Origin: Streptomyces wedmorensis
GTDB taxonomy: Bacteria; Actinomycetota; Actinomycetes; Streptomycetales; Streptomycetaceae
DNA: 54,383 nt
Direction: 5' to 3'
NCBI RefSeq assembly: GCF_000716445.1
Contig: NZ_JNWK01000048.1
Span: forward strand, 1 to 54,383
The number at the start of each line of letters is the position of its first letter. The stretch's first letter is position 1. A program made the position numbers and the translations under genes. The notes under the pieces are model-generated. The model was not told the origin of the DNA. It saw only the letters and a program-made list of their open reading frames with translations, and searched no databases. Positions 41,716-53,189 of this stretch are shown piece by piece.

Positions 41716-42492
41716 TCACTGGTCGCGGAAGCGGACGATCTTGACGAACTCGTCGGCGTCCAGCGCCGCGCCGCCGACCAGGGCACCGTCGACGTCCGGC
41801 TGCGCCATGATCGCGGCGACGTTCCCGGCCTTGACGGACCCGCCGTACTGGATGCGGACCTTGTCGGCCAGCTCCTGCGAGTACAGCTCCGCGAGGCGGC
41901 CGCGGATCGCCCCGCAGACCTCCTGGGCGTCCTCGGGGGTGGCGACCTCGCCGGTACCGATGGCCCACACCGGCTCGTACGCGATCACGATGGTCTCGGC
42001 CTGCTCGGCCGGGACGTCCTTCAGACCGCCGTCGAGCTGGGCGAGGGTGTACTCGACCTGCTGACCGGCCTTGCGGATGTCCAGGCCCTCGCCGACGCAG
42101 AGGATCGGGGTCACGCCGTGCTTGAAGGCGGCCTTCACCTTGGCGTTGCAGACCTCGTCGTTCTCGGCGTGGTACTGGCGGCGCTCGGAGTGGCCGACGG
42201 CGACGTAGGCGCACTTCAGCTTGGACAGCATCAGGCCGGAGATCTCGCCGGTGTAGGCACCGGAGTCGTACGCCGAGATGTCCTGGGCGCCGTACTTGAT
42301 CTTCAGCTTGTCTCCGTCGACCAGGGTCTGGACGGACCGCAGGTCGGTGAAGGGGACCAGGACCGCGACCTCACAGGCGTCGTAGTCCTTGTCGGTCAGG
42401 GCGAAGGCGAGCTTCTGGACGTGGGCGATGGCCTCGAGGTGGTTGAGGTTCATCTTCCAGTTGCCCGCCATCAGCGGGGTGCGGGTGCTCAT
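41716..42492 (-). CDS. tpiA: Triosephosphate isomerase
   Basis: A 258-residue TIM-barrel enzyme interconverting dihydroxyacetone-P and glyceraldehyde-3-P. The catalytic residues are all visible: Lys13 in [10 protein letters not shown], His101 in [12 protein letters not shown], Glu173 in [14 protein letters not shown], and the phosphate loop [17 protein letters not shown]. The length is normal. The ATG at 42492 lies 6 bp after the pgk stop, with GGAGG overlapping the end of pgk, so the two are tightly coupled. Confidence 0.98.
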   Translation of the reverse strand: MSTRTPLMAGNWKMNLNHLEAIAHVQKLAFALTDKDYDACEVAVLVPFTDLRSVQTLVDGDKLKIKYGAQDISAYDSGAYTGEISGLMLSKLKCAYVAVGHSERRQYHAENDEVCNAKVKAAFKHGVTPILCVGEGLDIRKAGQQVEYTLAQLDGGLKDVPAEQAETIVIAYEPVWAIGTGEVATPEDAQEVCGAIRGRLAELYSQELADKVRIQYGGSVKAGNVAAIMAQPDVDGALVGGAALDADEFVKIVRFRDQ

Positions 42493-42498
42493 AAAGGG

Positions 42499-43710
42499 TC
42501 AGCCCTCCAGTGCGGCGAGGCCGGGAAGCGTCTTGCCCTCGAGGTACTCGAGGGAGGCGCCGCCGCCGGTCGAAATGTGGCCGAATGCGTTCTCGTCGAA
42601 GCCCAGGATGCGGACGGCGGCGGCGGAGTCGCCACCACCGACGACCGTGAACGCGGGGGAGTCGACGAGCGCCTGGGCGACGGCCTTGGTGCCCTCGGCG
42701 TAGTCGGGGTGCTCGAAGACGCCCATCGGACCGTTCCAGAAGACGGTGCCGGCGTCGGCGAGCTTCGAGGCGTAGAGCTTACGGGTCTCCGGACCGATGT
42801 CCAGGCCCTCCTCGTCCGCCGGGATGGCGTCCGCGGCGACCGTCGTCGGGTTGGCCGGAGCCTTGGTCTTCAGGTCCGGGAACTCGGACGAGACCAGGAC
42901 GTCGACGGGGAGGACGAACTCCACGCCGCGCTCCTTGGCGCGCTTCAGGTAGTCGAGGACCGCCGGGATCTGGTCCTCCTGGAGCAGCGAGACGCCGACC
43001 TCGTGGCCCTGGGCCTTGAGGAAGGTGTACGCCATGCCGCCGCCGATGAGGATGCGGTCGGCCTTCTCCAGGAGGTGGTCGATCACGCCGAGCTTGTCGG
43101 AGACCTTGGCGCCGCCGAGCGCGACCACGTACGGCCGCTGGACGTCCTCGGTGAGCTTCTTCAGGACGCCGACCTCGGTGGCGATGAGGTAGCCCGCGGC
43201 GTGCGGGAGGCGCGCCGGGAGGTCGAAGACCGAGGCGTGCTTGCGGTGCACGGCGCCGAAGCCGTCGCCGACGTACAGGTCGGCGAGCTCGGCCAGCTGG
43301 TCCGCGAAGGCGCCGCGCTCGGCGTCGTCCTTCGAGGTCTCGCCGGCGTTGAAGCGGAGGTTCTCGATCACGGCGACCTGGCCGTCGCCGAGGGAGGCGA
43401 CGGTGGCCTTGGCGGAGTCGCCGACCGTGTCGGTCGCGAACGCCACGTCGGCGCCGAGCAGCTCACCGAGGCGCGCGGCGGCCGGGGCGAGGGAGAACGC
43501 CGGGTCCGGGGCTCCCTTGGGGCGGCCCAGGTGCGAGGCGACCACGACGCGGGCGCCGGCGTCGGCCAGCGCCTTGACCGTGGGGACGACGGCGCGGATG
43601 CGGCCGTCGTCGGTGATGGTGGTGCCGTCGAGCGGCACGTTGAGGTCGGCGCGGACGAACACGCGCTTGCCTTCGACGCCCTCGTGGAGAAGCTCGTCGA
43701 TCGTCTTCAT
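42499..43710 (-). CDS. pgk: Phosphoglycerate kinase
   Basis: A 403-residue two-domain kinase making ATP from 1,3-bisphosphoglycerate. Seen: [117 protein letters not shown] and [12 protein letters not shown] near the C-terminus. The ATG at 43710 has AAGGAG 11 nt upstream. The 105-bp gap to gap contains a hairpin but no clear promoter, so expression probably follows gap with partial attenuation. Confidence 0.98.
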   Translation of the reverse strand: MKTIDELLHEGVEGKRVFVRADLNVPLDGTTITDDGRIRAVVPTVKALADAGARVVVASHLGRPKGAPDPAFSLAPAAARLGELLGADVAFATDTVGDSAKATVASLGDGQVAVIENLRFNAGETSKDDAERGAFADQLAELADLYVGDGFGAVHRKHASVFDLPARLPHAAGYLIATEVGVLKKLTEDVQRPYVVALGGAKVSDKLGVIDHLLEKADRILIGGGMAYTFLKAQGHEVGVSLLQEDQIPAVLDYLKRAKERGVEFVLPVDVLVSSEFPDLKTKAPANPTTVAADAIPADEEGLDIGPETRKLYASKLADAGTVFWNGPMGVFEHPDYAEGTKAVAQALVDSPAFTVVGGGDSAAAVRILGFDENAFGHISTGGGASLEYLEGKTLPGLAALEG

Positions 43711-43749
43711 CTGTTAACAGACTCCTTGGTACGCGGTGGAGCACACAAA

Positions 43750-43789
43750 CAGGGCTCGCACAGCGCGGCGTTGCGCTGCCCGAGCCCTG
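43750..43789 (-). terminator. Hairpin in the gap-pgk intergenic region (possible attenuator)
   Basis: CAGGGCTCG/CGAGCCCTG outer arms and CAGCGC/GCGCTG inner arms are separated by a 2x2 internal loop, with a 6-nt apical loop. It lacks a U-tract. It begins 26 nt after the gap stop and ends about 40 nt before pgk, so it may trim gap mRNA or reduce read-through. Confidence 0.6.
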
Positions 43790-43815
43790 CTCACATCGAA
43801 AGCCTGCCCTGAAGC

Positions 43816-44914
<1,099 letters not shown>

Positions 44915-44984
44915 CCCCCCCAGGGGCCGGTGAGTGACATCGGCCGCATCCGGACGAGCCCGGAAAGTGAGGGAATATGGCCGA

Positions 44985-45014
44985 CGGCCCGTACCTACCA
45001 ACGGGTACGGGCCG
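44985..45014 (-). terminator. Terminator of the zinc carboxypeptidase gene
   Basis: A perfect 11-bp stem (CGGCCCGTACC, 44985-44995, with 45004-45014) and an 8-nt loop lie 30 nt beyond the carboxypeptidase stop, upstream of the gap promoter. Confidence 0.75.
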
Positions 45015-45044
45015 CCTTGGGACCTTTGTCCCCACTACTCTCCG

Positions 45045-47996
45045 TCAGCGGCGGAGGACCGCGAGGGCGCGGCCGACGAGGCGTGCCCGATCGGCCTCGC
45101 CGGGCACGTGCTCCAGGCCGAAGCCCAGGAGGACGGTGTCACGCGTGGTGACCGCGGCCTGGGAGTGGAAGAGCGCCGCGGAGCGCGTCCAGTCGGAGGC
45201 GTTGCCGGGGCTGCCGGCCGGGGCGCCCGGCACGGTCCACGCGCCGAAGGCGGTCTCGAAGCCCTCCGCCTCGGTCGTGGTGCCGGTGACGAGCCGGGTG
45301 TCGTCGACGAAGGCGCCCGTCTCGCCCGACCCGGGGTCGGAGACGTACGAGATCGAGAGCTCGACCTGCTTGCCCGCCCAGGCGCTCAGGTCGACGGAGG
45401 CCTGGCGCCAGCCGTTGGACGGGCCGGTGAAGGCGTTCCAGGAGCCGGTGGTGCCGGACGGCGCGCAGCCGTCCTCGCCGACGGTGAGGTAGTGGGCGAG
45501 GAAGGGGTGGCCGCGGACGTAGTAGCCCTCGCCGCAGTCGGCCGGGGGTTCGGCCGAGGTGCCGCCGTTGAGGTCGGGCAGGGTGGTCCAGTCGTCCTGG
45601 CCGACGGTGTGGGCCTCGACGACGAGGTTGTCGTAGCCGGGCTCGGTGTCGTAGCTGACCTGGAAGTCGAGGCGGGGCTGCTGGGCGGCCGCGACGCCGG
45701 TGAGGTCGACGGTCCTGGCGAGCCGGGCCCAGGTGTCGTCGGCGTGCTTGACGGCGGCGAAGGTGGTCCCCTCGGCGGGCTCGAACGGGGTCCGGATGCC
45801 CGGGTAGTCACCGGCGGAGGCGCTGCTCGCGAACTGCGGGAAGAGCTTCGGCTTCAGGGTGTCCGAGGTGACCGTGTACGCGCCCGCGTTGTCGAGCGGG
45901 TTGTCGGCGGCCGAACCGAGGGGCGCGCCGATGCCGGCGAAGGCACCCGTTCCGGCGAAGGCGGGCGGGTTCTTGAGGCCCGCCCGGTGGTACGCGCCGA
46001 GGTAGTACTGGGCGAAGTCGTTGGACTCGGCCCGGCCGATCCGGGTGAGCCCGCCGGACTTCTCGCCGGCGTTGACCAGCTTGCCGCCCTCGTTGAGGTA
46101 GGCGCGGACGGCGAGCTGGGCGGCTCCGGAGGGGCGCTCGGCGCCGGTGTACCAGACGACCGTGCGGAAGTGGGAGAGGACCCCGAGGGCGTCCGGGGTG
46201 CCCTGGGTGGCGACGTCCCAGACGGCGGCGGAGCGGCCGTTGTCGGCGACCGCCTTCACGTACGCGGCGGTGTGCCGGGCGGCCGTGGTGCCGCCCTCGT
46301 CGGCGAGGACGAGCACGTCGCCGCGGGGGCGCTCGGCCACCTTGTAGGTGAAGGGGGCGGAGGCGGTGGCCCGGCCCTCCCGGGTGCGGGCGGTGAACCA
46401 GACCTCGACGGAGTCGCCGGGGCGGGCGCCCTCGACCTCGGCGCGGTACTCGTCGAAGTAGAGGTTGTCCTCGCCGCCGAAGGTCTCGCCGCCCTTCCAG
46501 GCCGCGAGCTCCTCGCTGTGGGTGCGGCCGCCGTTGATCCGGTACTTCAGCGTCTTGGCGCGCAGCGACTTGCGCGCGGTGACGGCGACCTCCTGCTCCC
46601 CGCCGCGGGCGTAGGAGGTGGCGAAGGTCTTCGGGGTGAGGTCGGGCGCCTCGATGCCGACCGGGGAGACGGGCCGGTCCGGGTGGGCGGCGGTCTCGGC
46701 GACGGCGAGCGCGAAGGGGATGTTCTTGGCGAACTCGGCCTGGATCAGCTTCTCGTCGTCCGGGAAGGTGAAGACGGAGGCGCAGTCGGCCGGGTTCCAG
46801 GCGTCGTTCGGGTCGACCCGGGAGGCGGTGGCGCAGGTCGACATCTCCGGGGTGAACATCTGCATCCCGTTGACGTTGGCGGCGTGTCCGTCCGCCTCGC
46901 CGTTGGTGATGTAGAGCTCCGAGGAGACCTGCGGGCGGTAGCCGGGCACGGCGGAGTTCTGCGGGGTGCCGGCGAGCGCCTTGAGGGCCACGTCGTCGGG
47001 GGTGTCGGTGGCGACCTGCCAGCCGACGCCGTACAACAGGAGCTGGGCGGCCGAGTGGTAGTTGATGCCGTACGCGAAGCCGATGCGCTTCTGGAACGCG
47101 TCGAGCGCCCTGGTCTCGGGCTCCGACATGGGCCCCTTGCCGCGGTAGGTCTCGTCGGCGAGGTCGGGCGACGAACCCTCGTTGTCGTAACCCCACTTGT
47201 AGGCGAAGTTGCGGTTGAGGTCGACGCCGTCGCCGGTGGCGATCCGCCCGTCCCCGTCGTTGTCGCGGAGGTTCTTGCGCCACTGCCGGTTGTCGGGGTC
47301 GGCGTGCGTGAAGTCGTAGCCGTCCGGGTTGGCGGAGAGCACGAACCACAGCTCGGTCGAGTCGACGATCCGGGTGATCCGCTCGTCCTTGCCGTAGTTG
47401 TCGAGGTAGTGGTGGAGCAGCCGCCGGGTCATCTCGGGGGTGATCCACTCGCGCGCGTGCTGGTTGGACATGTACAGCGTGGCGGGCTTGGAGCCGTCCT
47501 TGACGCGCTGCGCGCCCTTGCTGACCTTGAGGGCGAGGATGTCCTGGCCCTTGACCGTCTTGCCGATGGAGACGACCTTGGTGATGCCGGGGTTGGCCCG
47601 GGCGGCGTCCAGGACCTCCTGCTTGAGGCCGTTCGGACCGCCGTACGGCCGGAAGACGCCGTCCCCGGCGGCGTCGACCCGCTTCTCGGCCTGGGCGGTC
47701 AGCCGGTGCTCGGTGAGCTCGACGCCCTGGCCGCGCAGCTGCCCGGCCTGCCGGCCGGTGAGGAAGAGCTCGACCGTCGCGGAGCCCGTCGCGGGCACCT
47801 GCTCGGTCATCTCGTGGGCGTCGGCGCCGGCGTCGAGGAGCAGCGGCACCTGCTCCTTGGTGACCACCGCACGCCACACGGAGAGGTCGTCGCCGCCGTC
47901 CCGGTCGTTCGGCTGCGCTCCGGCGACGGGTGCCGCCGCCACTCCCGCGATCAGCAGTGAAGCCGCGGCGAGGATCGATCTCGCTCTGCGTCTCAT
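45045..47996 (-). CDS. Large secreted M14-family zinc carboxypeptidase
   Basis: A 983-residue exported peptidase. The signal peptide is MRRRAR plus a hydrophobic Ala/Leu segment, with cleavage near AGAQ. A propeptide-like region (to about 110) precedes the M14 domain (about 115-480). The zinc site and catalytic features are visible: NQHAREWITPE (His180, Glu183), LSANPDGYDFTHADPDNRQWRKN, VDLNRNFAYKWGYDNEG, GINYHSAAQLLLYG with the second zinc His, and MQMFTPEMS with the likely catalytic Glu. The long C-terminal half contains beta-rich segments and an immune-inhibitor-A-like region (WARLARTVDLTG, LVVEAHTVGQDDWTTLPDLNG, VELSISYVSDPGSGETGAFVDDTRL). I start at the ATG at 47996, with AAGGGGGG upstream. 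Confidence 0.92.
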   Translation of the reverse strand: MRRRARSILAAASLLIAGVAAAPVAGAQPNDRDGGDDLSVWRAVVTKEQVPLLLDAGADAHEMTEQVPATGSATVELFLTGRQAGQLRGQGVELTEHRLTAQAEKRVDAAGDGVFRPYGGPNGLKQEVLDAARANPGITKVVSIGKTVKGQDILALKVSKGAQRVKDGSKPATLYMSNQHAREWITPEMTRRLLHHYLDNYGKDERITRIVDSTELWFVLSANPDGYDFTHADPDNRQWRKNLRDNDGDGRIATGDGVDLNRNFAYKWGYDNEGSSPDLADETYRGKGPMSEPETRALDAFQKRIGFAYGINYHSAAQLLLYGVGWQVATDTPDDVALKALAGTPQNSAVPGYRPQVSSELYITNGEADGHAANVNGMQMFTPEMSTCATASRVDPNDAWNPADCASVFTFPDDEKLIQAEFAKNIPFALAVAETAAHPDRPVSPVGIEAPDLTPKTFATSYARGGEQEVAVTARKSLRAKTLKYRINGGRTHSEELAAWKGGETFGGEDNLYFDEYRAEVEGARPGDSVEVWFTARTREGRATASAPFTYKVAERPRGDVLVLADEGGTTAARHTAAYVKAVADNGRSAAVWDVATQGTPDALGVLSHFRTVVWYTGAERPSGAAQLAVRAYLNEGGKLVNAGEKSGGLTRIGRAESNDFAQYYLGAYHRAGLKNPPAFAGTGAFAGIGAPLGSAADNPLDNAGAYTVTSDTLKPKLFPQFASSASAGDYPGIRTPFEPAEGTTFAAVKHADDTWARLARTVDLTGVAAAQQPRLDFQVSYDTEPGYDNLVVEAHTVGQDDWTTLPDLNGGTSAEPPADCGEGYYVRGHPFLAHYLTVGEDGCAPSGTTGSWNAFTGPSNGWRQASVDLSAWAGKQVELSISYVSDPGSGETGAFVDDTRLVTGTTTEAEGFETAFGAWTVPGAPAGSPGNASDWTRSAALFHSQAAVTTRDTVLLGFGLEHVPGEADRARLVGRALAVLRR

Positions 47997-48039
47997 GAGC
48001 CCCCCTTGCTGTTGTCCGTCACGAAGGTGAACAGACGCC

Positions 48040-48068
48040 AGGCTCATGGGCGCCCATGGGCCTGTCAA
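48040..48068 (-). promoter_or_regulatory. Carboxypeptidase promoter with palindrome in the spacer
   Basis: On the minus strand a perfect -35 TTGACA (48068-48063) is followed after 17 bp by GAGCCT (48045-48040). Nearly the whole spacer is a 14-bp palindrome, CATGGGCGCCCATG (48045-48058), a likely operator. The leader to the ATG at 47996 is about 35-40 nt. Confidence 0.6.
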
Positions 48069-48092
48069 GGGTGCCTCGCGGGGGTACGAAAA

Positions 48093-48125
48093 AGCTGCCG
48101 GTGCCTCAGAAAGGCACCGGCAGCT
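48093..48125 (-). terminator. Rho-independent terminator after whiA
   Basis: A perfect 13-bp stem (AGCTGCCGGTGCC and complement) with a 7-nt loop is followed on the minus strand by a run of five U. This is the most classical terminator in the window. Confidence 0.92.
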
Positions 48126-48160
48126 CGGAGTTCACCGTTCCGTACGGCGACGGGATCCGG

Positions 48161-49150
48161 TCAGCCGACCAGGCTGTCGTCGAGCTCCTCGGTCAGGTTG
48201 GACTCGGTCCCGGGGATGCCCAGGTCCTGAGCCCGCTTGTCGGCCATCGCGAGCAGCCGGCGGATCCGGCCGGCCACCGCGTCCTTCGTCAGCGGCGGGT
48301 CGGCGAGCGCGCCCAGCTCCTCGAGGGAGGCCTGCTTGTGCTCCATGCGGAGCCGGCCGGCCGCGGCCAGGTGCTCGGGCACCTCCTCGGCGAGGATCTC
48401 CAGGGCCCGCTGCACCCGGGCGCCCGCGGCGACCGCGGCGCGGGCCGAACGGCGCAGGTTGGCGTCGTCGAAGTTGGCGAGGCGGTTGGCGGTGGCGCGG
48501 ACCTCGCGCCGCATCCGCCGCTCCTCCCAGGCGAGCACCGACTCGTGCGCGCCGAGCCGGGTCAGCAGGGCACCGATCGCGTCGCCGTCGCGGACGACGA
48601 CCCGGTCCACCCCCCGCACCTCGCGGGCCTTCGCCGCGATCGAGAGCCGGCGTGCCGCGCCGACCAGGGCGAGAGCCGCCTCGGGGCCCGGGCAGGTGAC
48701 CTCAAGGGAGGAGGACCTGCCGGGCTCCGTCAGCGAACCGTGCGCCAGGAAGGCGCCCCGCCAGGCCGCCTCCGCGTCACAGGTGGCACCGGAGACCACC
48801 TGCGGCGGCAGACCCCGGATGGGGCGGCCCCGGCCGTCCACGAGACCCGTCTGGCGGGCCAGCTGGTCGCCTCCGGCCACCACCCGCACCACGAACCGGG
48901 AACCACGGCGCAGCCCGCCGGGAGCCATCACGATCAGCTCGGAGCTGTGCCCGAAGATCTCCAGGATGTCCCGCTTGAGGCGGCGGGCCGCCATCGCCGT
49001 GTCCAGCTCCGCCTCGATCACGATGCGGCCGCTCACCAGGTGCAGCCCGCCCGCGAACCGCAGGATCGACGAGACCTCTGCCTTCCTGCAGCAGGTCCGG
49101 GTGACGGGAAGCCGGGAGATCTCGTCCTTCACCGCTGCCGTCATCGCCAT
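48161..49150 (-). CDS. whiA: Sporulation transcription factor WhiA
   Basis: A 329-residue regulator that, with WhiB, switches aerial hyphae from growth to sporulation septation. The N-terminal half has the degenerate homing-endonuclease-like (LAGLIDADG-type) fold: [58 protein letters not shown]. The C-terminal half carries the HTH ([44 protein letters not shown]). The sequence is nearly identical to the WhiA I know from other streptomycetes. Its ATG overlaps the yvcK end by 10 bp, and it is the last gene of uvrC-rapZ-yvcK-whiA. Confidence 0.97.
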   Translation of the reverse strand: MAMTAAVKDEISRLPVTRTCCRKAEVSSILRFAGGLHLVSGRIVIEAELDTAMAARRLKRDILEIFGHSSELIVMAPGGLRRGSRFVVRVVAGGDQLARQTGLVDGRGRPIRGLPPQVVSGATCDAEAAWRGAFLAHGSLTEPGRSSSLEVTCPGPEAALALVGAARRLSIAAKAREVRGVDRVVVRDGDAIGALLTRLGAHESVLAWEERRMRREVRATANRLANFDDANLRRSARAAVAAGARVQRALEILAEEVPEHLAAAGRLRMEHKQASLEELGALADPPLTKDAVAGRIRRLLAMADKRAQDLGIPGTESNLTEELDDSLVG

Positions 49151-50166
49151 GGGCCGATCCTTCCATGCATCCGAAAAATACGGTCGTACGCGGCGGCCAA
49201 CAGCTCCGGGTCATGCTTCGCGGAGCCGTCGGGCCCGGCCACCGGCGCCAGCTCGACCGCGGCGCCGAGCCGCTTGGCGGCATCGGCGAGGGACTCGCGG
49301 TCGGGCACGGCTGCCTCGTCGGCGAGCACCACGTCCAGGGCGAGTTTAGGGGCGTGTCGTCCCAAAACCTCCAAATGACGCTGCGGGGAGAAGCCCTCTG
49401 TTTCTCCGGGCTGCGGCGCGAGGTTCAGCGAGAGCACTTTCCGGGCCTTCGTCTCGACCAGGGCGTCGAGGAGTTCGGGGACGAGGAGGTGCGGGATCAC
49501 GGAGGAGAACCAGGAGCCCGGACCCAGCACGACCCAGTCCGCGTCGAGGACCGCCTCGACCGCCTCGGGCACGGCCGGCGGGTCGTGCGGCACCAGGTGC
49601 ACGGACTGCACGTCGCCCGGCGTGAGCGCCACCGTCGCCTGCCCGGCCACGGTGTCCACGTCGTCCGGCCGCTCCGGATCATGGCCCCTGACCAGGGCCT
49701 GGAGCTCCAGGGGCACGGCGGACATGGGCAGCACCCGGCCCTGGGCGCCGAGCAGCCGCCCCACCAGGTCCAGGGCCTGGACGGGGTCGCCGAGCTGCTC
49801 CCAGAGGGCGACGATCAGCAGGTTGCCGACGGCGTGGCCGTTGATCTCGCCCTTGGACTGGAAGCGGTGCTGGATGACCCTGGCCCAGGTCTGGCCCCAG
49901 TCGTCGTCCCCGCAGAGCGCGGCGAGCGCCTTGCGCAGGTCGCCCGGGGGCAGCACGCCGAGCTCCTCCCGGAGCCGGCCGCTGGAGCCCCCGTCGTCCG
50001 CGACGGTGACGACGGCGGTGAGGTCGCCGGTGATCCGGCGGAGAGCGGCGAGCGAGGCCGAGAGGCCCATGCCGCCGCCCAGCGCGACGACCTTCGGCTG
50101 GGTGCCGCGCCTGCGGAGCGCACGCCGCACCGCGAGGGTGGACGTACGCCGACGGTACGGTTTCAC
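49141..50166 (-). CDS. yvcK: YvcK/CofD-like gluconeogenesis factor
   Basis: A 341-residue UDP-sugar-binding protein, linked in Gram-positives to growth on gluconeogenic carbon and to cell-wall regulation. Seen: [90 protein letters not shown] and a C-terminal region with [11 protein letters not shown]. It starts at GTG 50166, overlapping the rapZ stop by 4 bases (GTGA). The CofD-like fold is clear, but no F420 role is implied. Confidence 0.95.
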   Translation of the reverse strand: MKPYRRRTSTLAVRRALRRRGTQPKVVALGGGMGLSASLAALRRITGDLTAVVTVADDGGSSGRLREELGVLPPGDLRKALAALCGDDDWGQTWARVIQHRFQSKGEINGHAVGNLLIVALWEQLGDPVQALDLVGRLLGAQGRVLPMSAVPLELQALVRGHDPERPDDVDTVAGQATVALTPGDVQSVHLVPHDPPAVPEAVEAVLDADWVVLGPGSWFSSVIPHLLVPELLDALVETKARKVLSLNLAPQPGETEGFSPQRHLEVLGRHAPKLALDVVLADEAAVPDRESLADAAKRLGAAVELAPVAGPDGSAKHDPELLAAAYDRIFRMHGRIGPWR

Positions 50167-51140
50167 TCGCGCCCCATGTCCCGGTGGACGACGACGGTCT
50201 CGACCCCTTCGGCCGCCAGGCGGGCGGCGAGCCGCTCGGCGGTGGCCACGGAGCGGTGCTTGCCGCCGGTGCAGCCCACGGCGACGGTGACGTACCGCTT
50301 GCCCTCGCGGCGGTAGCCCGCGGCGATCAGCTGGAGCAGCTCCGTGTAGCGGTCGAGGAACTCCTTGGCGCCGGGCTGGTTGTAGACGTAGTTCGACACC
50401 TCCTCGTTGAGGCCGGTGAAGGGACGCAGCTCGGGGACCCAGTGCGGGTTCGGCAGGAAGCGCATGTCGACGACGAGGTCGGCGTCGACCGGCAGGCCGT
50501 ACTTGAAGCCGAAGGACATCACGGTGGCCCGCAGCTCGGGCTCCTCGTCGCCCGCGAACTGGGCGTCCATCTTGGCGCGCAGCTCGTGGACGTTGAGGCT
50601 GGAGGTGTCGATCACCAGGTCGGCGTCGCCGCGCAGCTCGCGGAGCAGGTCGCGCTCGGCGGCGATGCCGTCGGTGATCCGCCCGTCGCCCTGGAGCGGG
50701 TGCGGCCTGCGGACCGACTCGAAGCGCCGGACCAGGGCGTCGTCGGACGACTCCAGGAAGACGATCCGGCGGGTGACCTGCTTGGCGTCGAGGTCGGCGA
50801 GGGACTCCCTGAGGTTGTCGAAGAACTGCCGGCCGCGGACGTCGACGACGACGGCGATCCGGGCGACGTTGCCCTGGGACCGGGCGCCGAGCTCCACCAT
50901 GGTGGGGATCAGCGCGGGCGGCAGATTGTCCACGACGAACCAGCCGAGGTCCTCCAGGCACTTCGCCGCGGTGGACCGGCCGGCTCCGGACATGCCGGAG
51001 ATGATCACCAGCTCGGGAATGGCCGCCTCGGCGCCGTTGTCGCCGGGGGTCTCCTTCGTGCCCGTACTCACGTGTCCTGCTCCGTCTTCTCGGTCGTGCT
51101 GGTCTTGCGGTTCGTTCCGGTCCTGCTCGTGCGCGGTCAT
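50163..51140 (-). CDS. rapZ: RapZ-family nucleotide-binding protein
   Basis: A 325-residue P-loop protein of the RapZ/YvcJ family. Seen: Walker [15 protein letters not shown] (about 47-60), [20 protein letters not shown], the Walker B-like [37 protein letters not shown], and the C-terminal substrate domain [18 protein letters not shown], then VHRDMGRE. The first 40 residues are polar and unconserved. The ATG at 51140 overlaps the uvrC stop (ATGA) but has a weak ribosome site; GTG 51071 ([10 protein letters not shown]) with GGAG 8 nt upstream is an equally good start. Confidence 0.95.
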   Translation of the reverse strand: MTAHEQDRNEPQDQHDREDGAGHVSTGTKETPGDNGAEAAIPELVIISGMSGAGRSTAAKCLEDLGWFVVDNLPPALIPTMVELGARSQGNVARIAVVVDVRGRQFFDNLRESLADLDAKQVTRRIVFLESSDDALVRRFESVRRPHPLQGDGRITDGIAAERDLLRELRGDADLVIDTSSLNVHELRAKMDAQFAGDEEPELRATVMSFGFKYGLPVDADLVVDMRFLPNPHWVPELRPFTGLNEEVSNYVYNQPGAKEFLDRYTELLQLIAAGYRREGKRYVTVAVGCTGGKHRSVATAERLAARLAAEGVETVVVHRDMGRE

Positions 51141-53131
51141 GCCGTGCCGTCCCCGTCTTCCATGATCTCTCCTGTCGCCGTGTTCACGGCGGGTGCGGCC
51201 GGGGCCGCCTGGGCGAGGGCCACGACGACCGCCTGCGCGGTCTTCCGGCCCATGCCGGGGACTTCGCAGATCTGCTCGATTGTCGCCTGCCGGAGCCGCT
51301 TCACCGAGCCGAAATGCTTGATCAACGCCTGTTTCCGGGTGTCGCCGAGACCCGGGACCGCGTCCAGGGGGCTGGTCCGGATGCGTTTCGTCCGCTTGGA
51401 CCGCTGGTAACGGATGGCGAAGTCGTGAGCCGTGTCACGCACCCGCTGAAGGAGGTAGAGGCCCTCACTGGAACGCGGCAGCACCACCGGATCGTCGTCG
51501 CCGGGCAGCCACACCTCCTCCAGGCGCTTGGCGAGCCCGCAGACCGCGATGTCGTCGATGCCCAGCTCGTCGAGGGCCCGACGGGCCGCGGCGACCTGCG
51601 GCTGCCCGCCGTCGACCACCACGAGCTGCGGCGGGTACGCGAAGCGCTTGGGCCGCCCGTCGTCCTCGGCCGGGACCTCGCCGTCGCCGGGCCCCTCCCC
51701 GTCGGCGGCCGGCCCCCACTCCCCCGTCCTGTCCTTCTCGGCGAGGTAGCGCTTGAACCGGCGGCTGATCACCTCGTGCATCGACCGGACGTCGTCCTGG
51801 CCCTCGAAGCCCTTGATCTGGAAGCGGCGGTACTCGCTCTTGCGGGGCAGCCCGTCCTCGAACACCACCATCGAGGCCACGACGTCCTCGCCCTGGAGGT
51901 GCGAGATGTCGAAGCACTCGATCCGCAGCGGCGCCGACTCCAGGTCCAGGGCCTCGGCGATCTCCTCCAGGGCCCGGGAGCGGGTGGTCAGGTCGCTGGC
52001 CCGCTTCGTCTTGTGCAGCACCAGCGCCTGCTGCGCGTTGCGCGCGACCGTCTCCATCAGGTCCTTCTTGTCGCCGCGCTGCGGGACCCGCAGCGAGACG
52101 CCGGCCCCGCGGCGGCCGGAGAGCCAGGCCGTGACGGCCTCGACGTCCTCCGGCAGCGCCGGGACCAGGACCTCCTTCGGCACCGTGTCGCCGCTCTCCT
52201 CGCCGTACAGCTGCTGGAGCGCGTGCTCGACGAGGCCGGCCGTGTCGACGGCCTCGACCTTGTCCGTGACCCAGCCGCGCTGGCCCCGGACACGTCCCCC
52301 GCGGACGTGGAAGATCTGGACGGCGGCCTCCAGCTCGTCCTCGGCGAGGGCGATCAGGTCGGCGTCGGTCGCGTCGGCGAGGACGACGGCGCTCTTCTCC
52401 ATCGCCCGGCGCAGCGCCTCTATGTCGTCCCGGAGCCTGGCGGCCTTCTCGTACTCCATGTCCTCGGCCGCGATCGTCATCTGCTTCTCGAGCCGGCGGA
52501 TGTACGTGCCGGTGCGGCCGGCCATGAAGTCGCAGAACTCATCCGCCAGTTCACGGTGCTCCTCCGGCGTCACCCGGCCGACGCAGGGCGCCGAGCACTT
52601 GCCGATGTAGCCGAGGAGGCAGGGCCGGCCGGCCGACGCCGCGTTCCGGAACACGCCCGCCGAGCAGGTGCGGACGGGGAAGACCCGCAGCATCAGGTCG
52701 ACGGTCTCGCGGATCGCCCACGCGTGCCCGTACGGCCCGAAGTACCGCACGCCCTTCTTCTTCTGGCCGCGCATGACCTGGACCCGCGGGAACTCCTCGT
52801 TCAACGTCACCGCGAGGTACGGATAGCTCTTGTCGTCCCGGTACTTGACGTTGAACCGCGGGTCGTACTCCTTGATCCAGGTGTACTCCAGCTGCAGCGC
52901 CTCGACCTCGGTCGACACCACGGTCCACTCCACCGAGGCCGCGGTCGTCACCATCGTGGCCGTGCGCGGGTGCAGGCTCGTGAGCGGCTGGAAGTAGTTC
53001 GCCAAGCGCTGGCGGAGGGACTTCGCCTTGCCCACGTAGATCACCCTGCGGTGCTCGTCGCGGAACTTGTAGACCCCCGGGGAGTCGGGGATCTGACCCG
53101 GCTTGGGGCGGTAGCTGGAGGGGTCTGCCAT
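51137..53131 (-). CDS. uvrC: UvrC, excinuclease ABC subunit C
   Basis: A 664-residue nuclease subunit making both cuts in nucleotide excision repair. Domains in order: GIY-YIG (residues about 17-95, [28 protein letters not shown]), a cysteine cluster ([28 protein letters not shown]), the UvrB-binding UVR motif ([27 protein letters not shown]), the RNase H-like C-terminal nuclease ([32 protein letters not shown]) and tandem helix-hairpin-helix ([36 protein letters not shown]). The ATG at 53131 is chosen at [21 protein letters not shown] 7 nt upstream suggests a leaderless start, and an SD-like GGGGAG lies too close to be used. Confidence 0.97.
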   Translation of the reverse strand: MADPSSYRPKPGQIPDSPGVYKFRDEHRRVIYVGKAKSLRQRLANYFQPLTSLHPRTATMVTTAASVEWTVVSTEVEALQLEYTWIKEYDPRFNVKYRDDKSYPYLAVTLNEEFPRVQVMRGQKKKGVRYFGPYGHAWAIRETVDLMLRVFPVRTCSAGVFRNAASAGRPCLLGYIGKCSAPCVGRVTPEEHRELADEFCDFMAGRTGTYIRRLEKQMTIAAEDMEYEKAARLRDDIEALRRAMEKSAVVLADATDADLIALAEDELEAAVQIFHVRGGRVRGQRGWVTDKVEAVDTAGLVEHALQQLYGEESGDTVPKEVLVPALPEDVEAVTAWLSGRRGAGVSLRVPQRGDKKDLMETVARNAQQALVLHKTKRASDLTTRSRALEEIAEALDLESAPLRIECFDISHLQGEDVVASMVVFEDGLPRKSEYRRFQIKGFEGQDDVRSMHEVISRRFKRYLAEKDRTGEWGPAADGEGPGDGEVPAEDDGRPKRFAYPPQLVVVDGGQPQVAAARRALDELGIDDIAVCGLAKRLEEVWLPGDDDPVVLPRSSEGLYLLQRVRDTAHDFAIRYQRSKRTKRIRTSPLDAVPGLGDTRKQALIKHFGSVKRLRQATIEQICEVPGMGRKTAQAVVVALAQAAPAAPAVNTATGEIMEDGDGTA

Positions 53132-53138
53132 GCTCCCC

Positions 53139-53144
53139 ACCCTA
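53139..53144 (-). promoter_or_regulatory. -10 element of the uvrC-rapZ-yvcK-whiA operon (leaderless)
   Basis: TAGGGT on the minus strand ends 7 nt before the uvrC ATG. All four genes downstream overlap, so this may be the main promoter feeding whiA; whiA may also have internal promoters I cannot see. Confidence 0.5.
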
Positions 53145-53189
53145 CTGGCGGGGACCGACACTCCGGCCTCGCGCACTCGTTTGCGAAGC

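Noticed and set aside
43711..43720. CTGTTAACAG palindrome between the ribosome site and ATG of pgk
   Set aside because: Too short and too close to the start codon to separate from chance; no promoter adjoins it.
44934..47960. Open frame of 1008 codons on the plus strand
   Set aside because: Antisense to the M14 carboxypeptidase, which has clear zinc motifs and a signal peptide; the plus-strand product is low-complexity Gly/Val/Asp.
48022..48032. Single GTTCACCTTCG on the minus strand, a perfect PhoP unit
   Set aside because: The adjacent 11-nt windows do not repeat the pattern, and PhoP needs at least two units.
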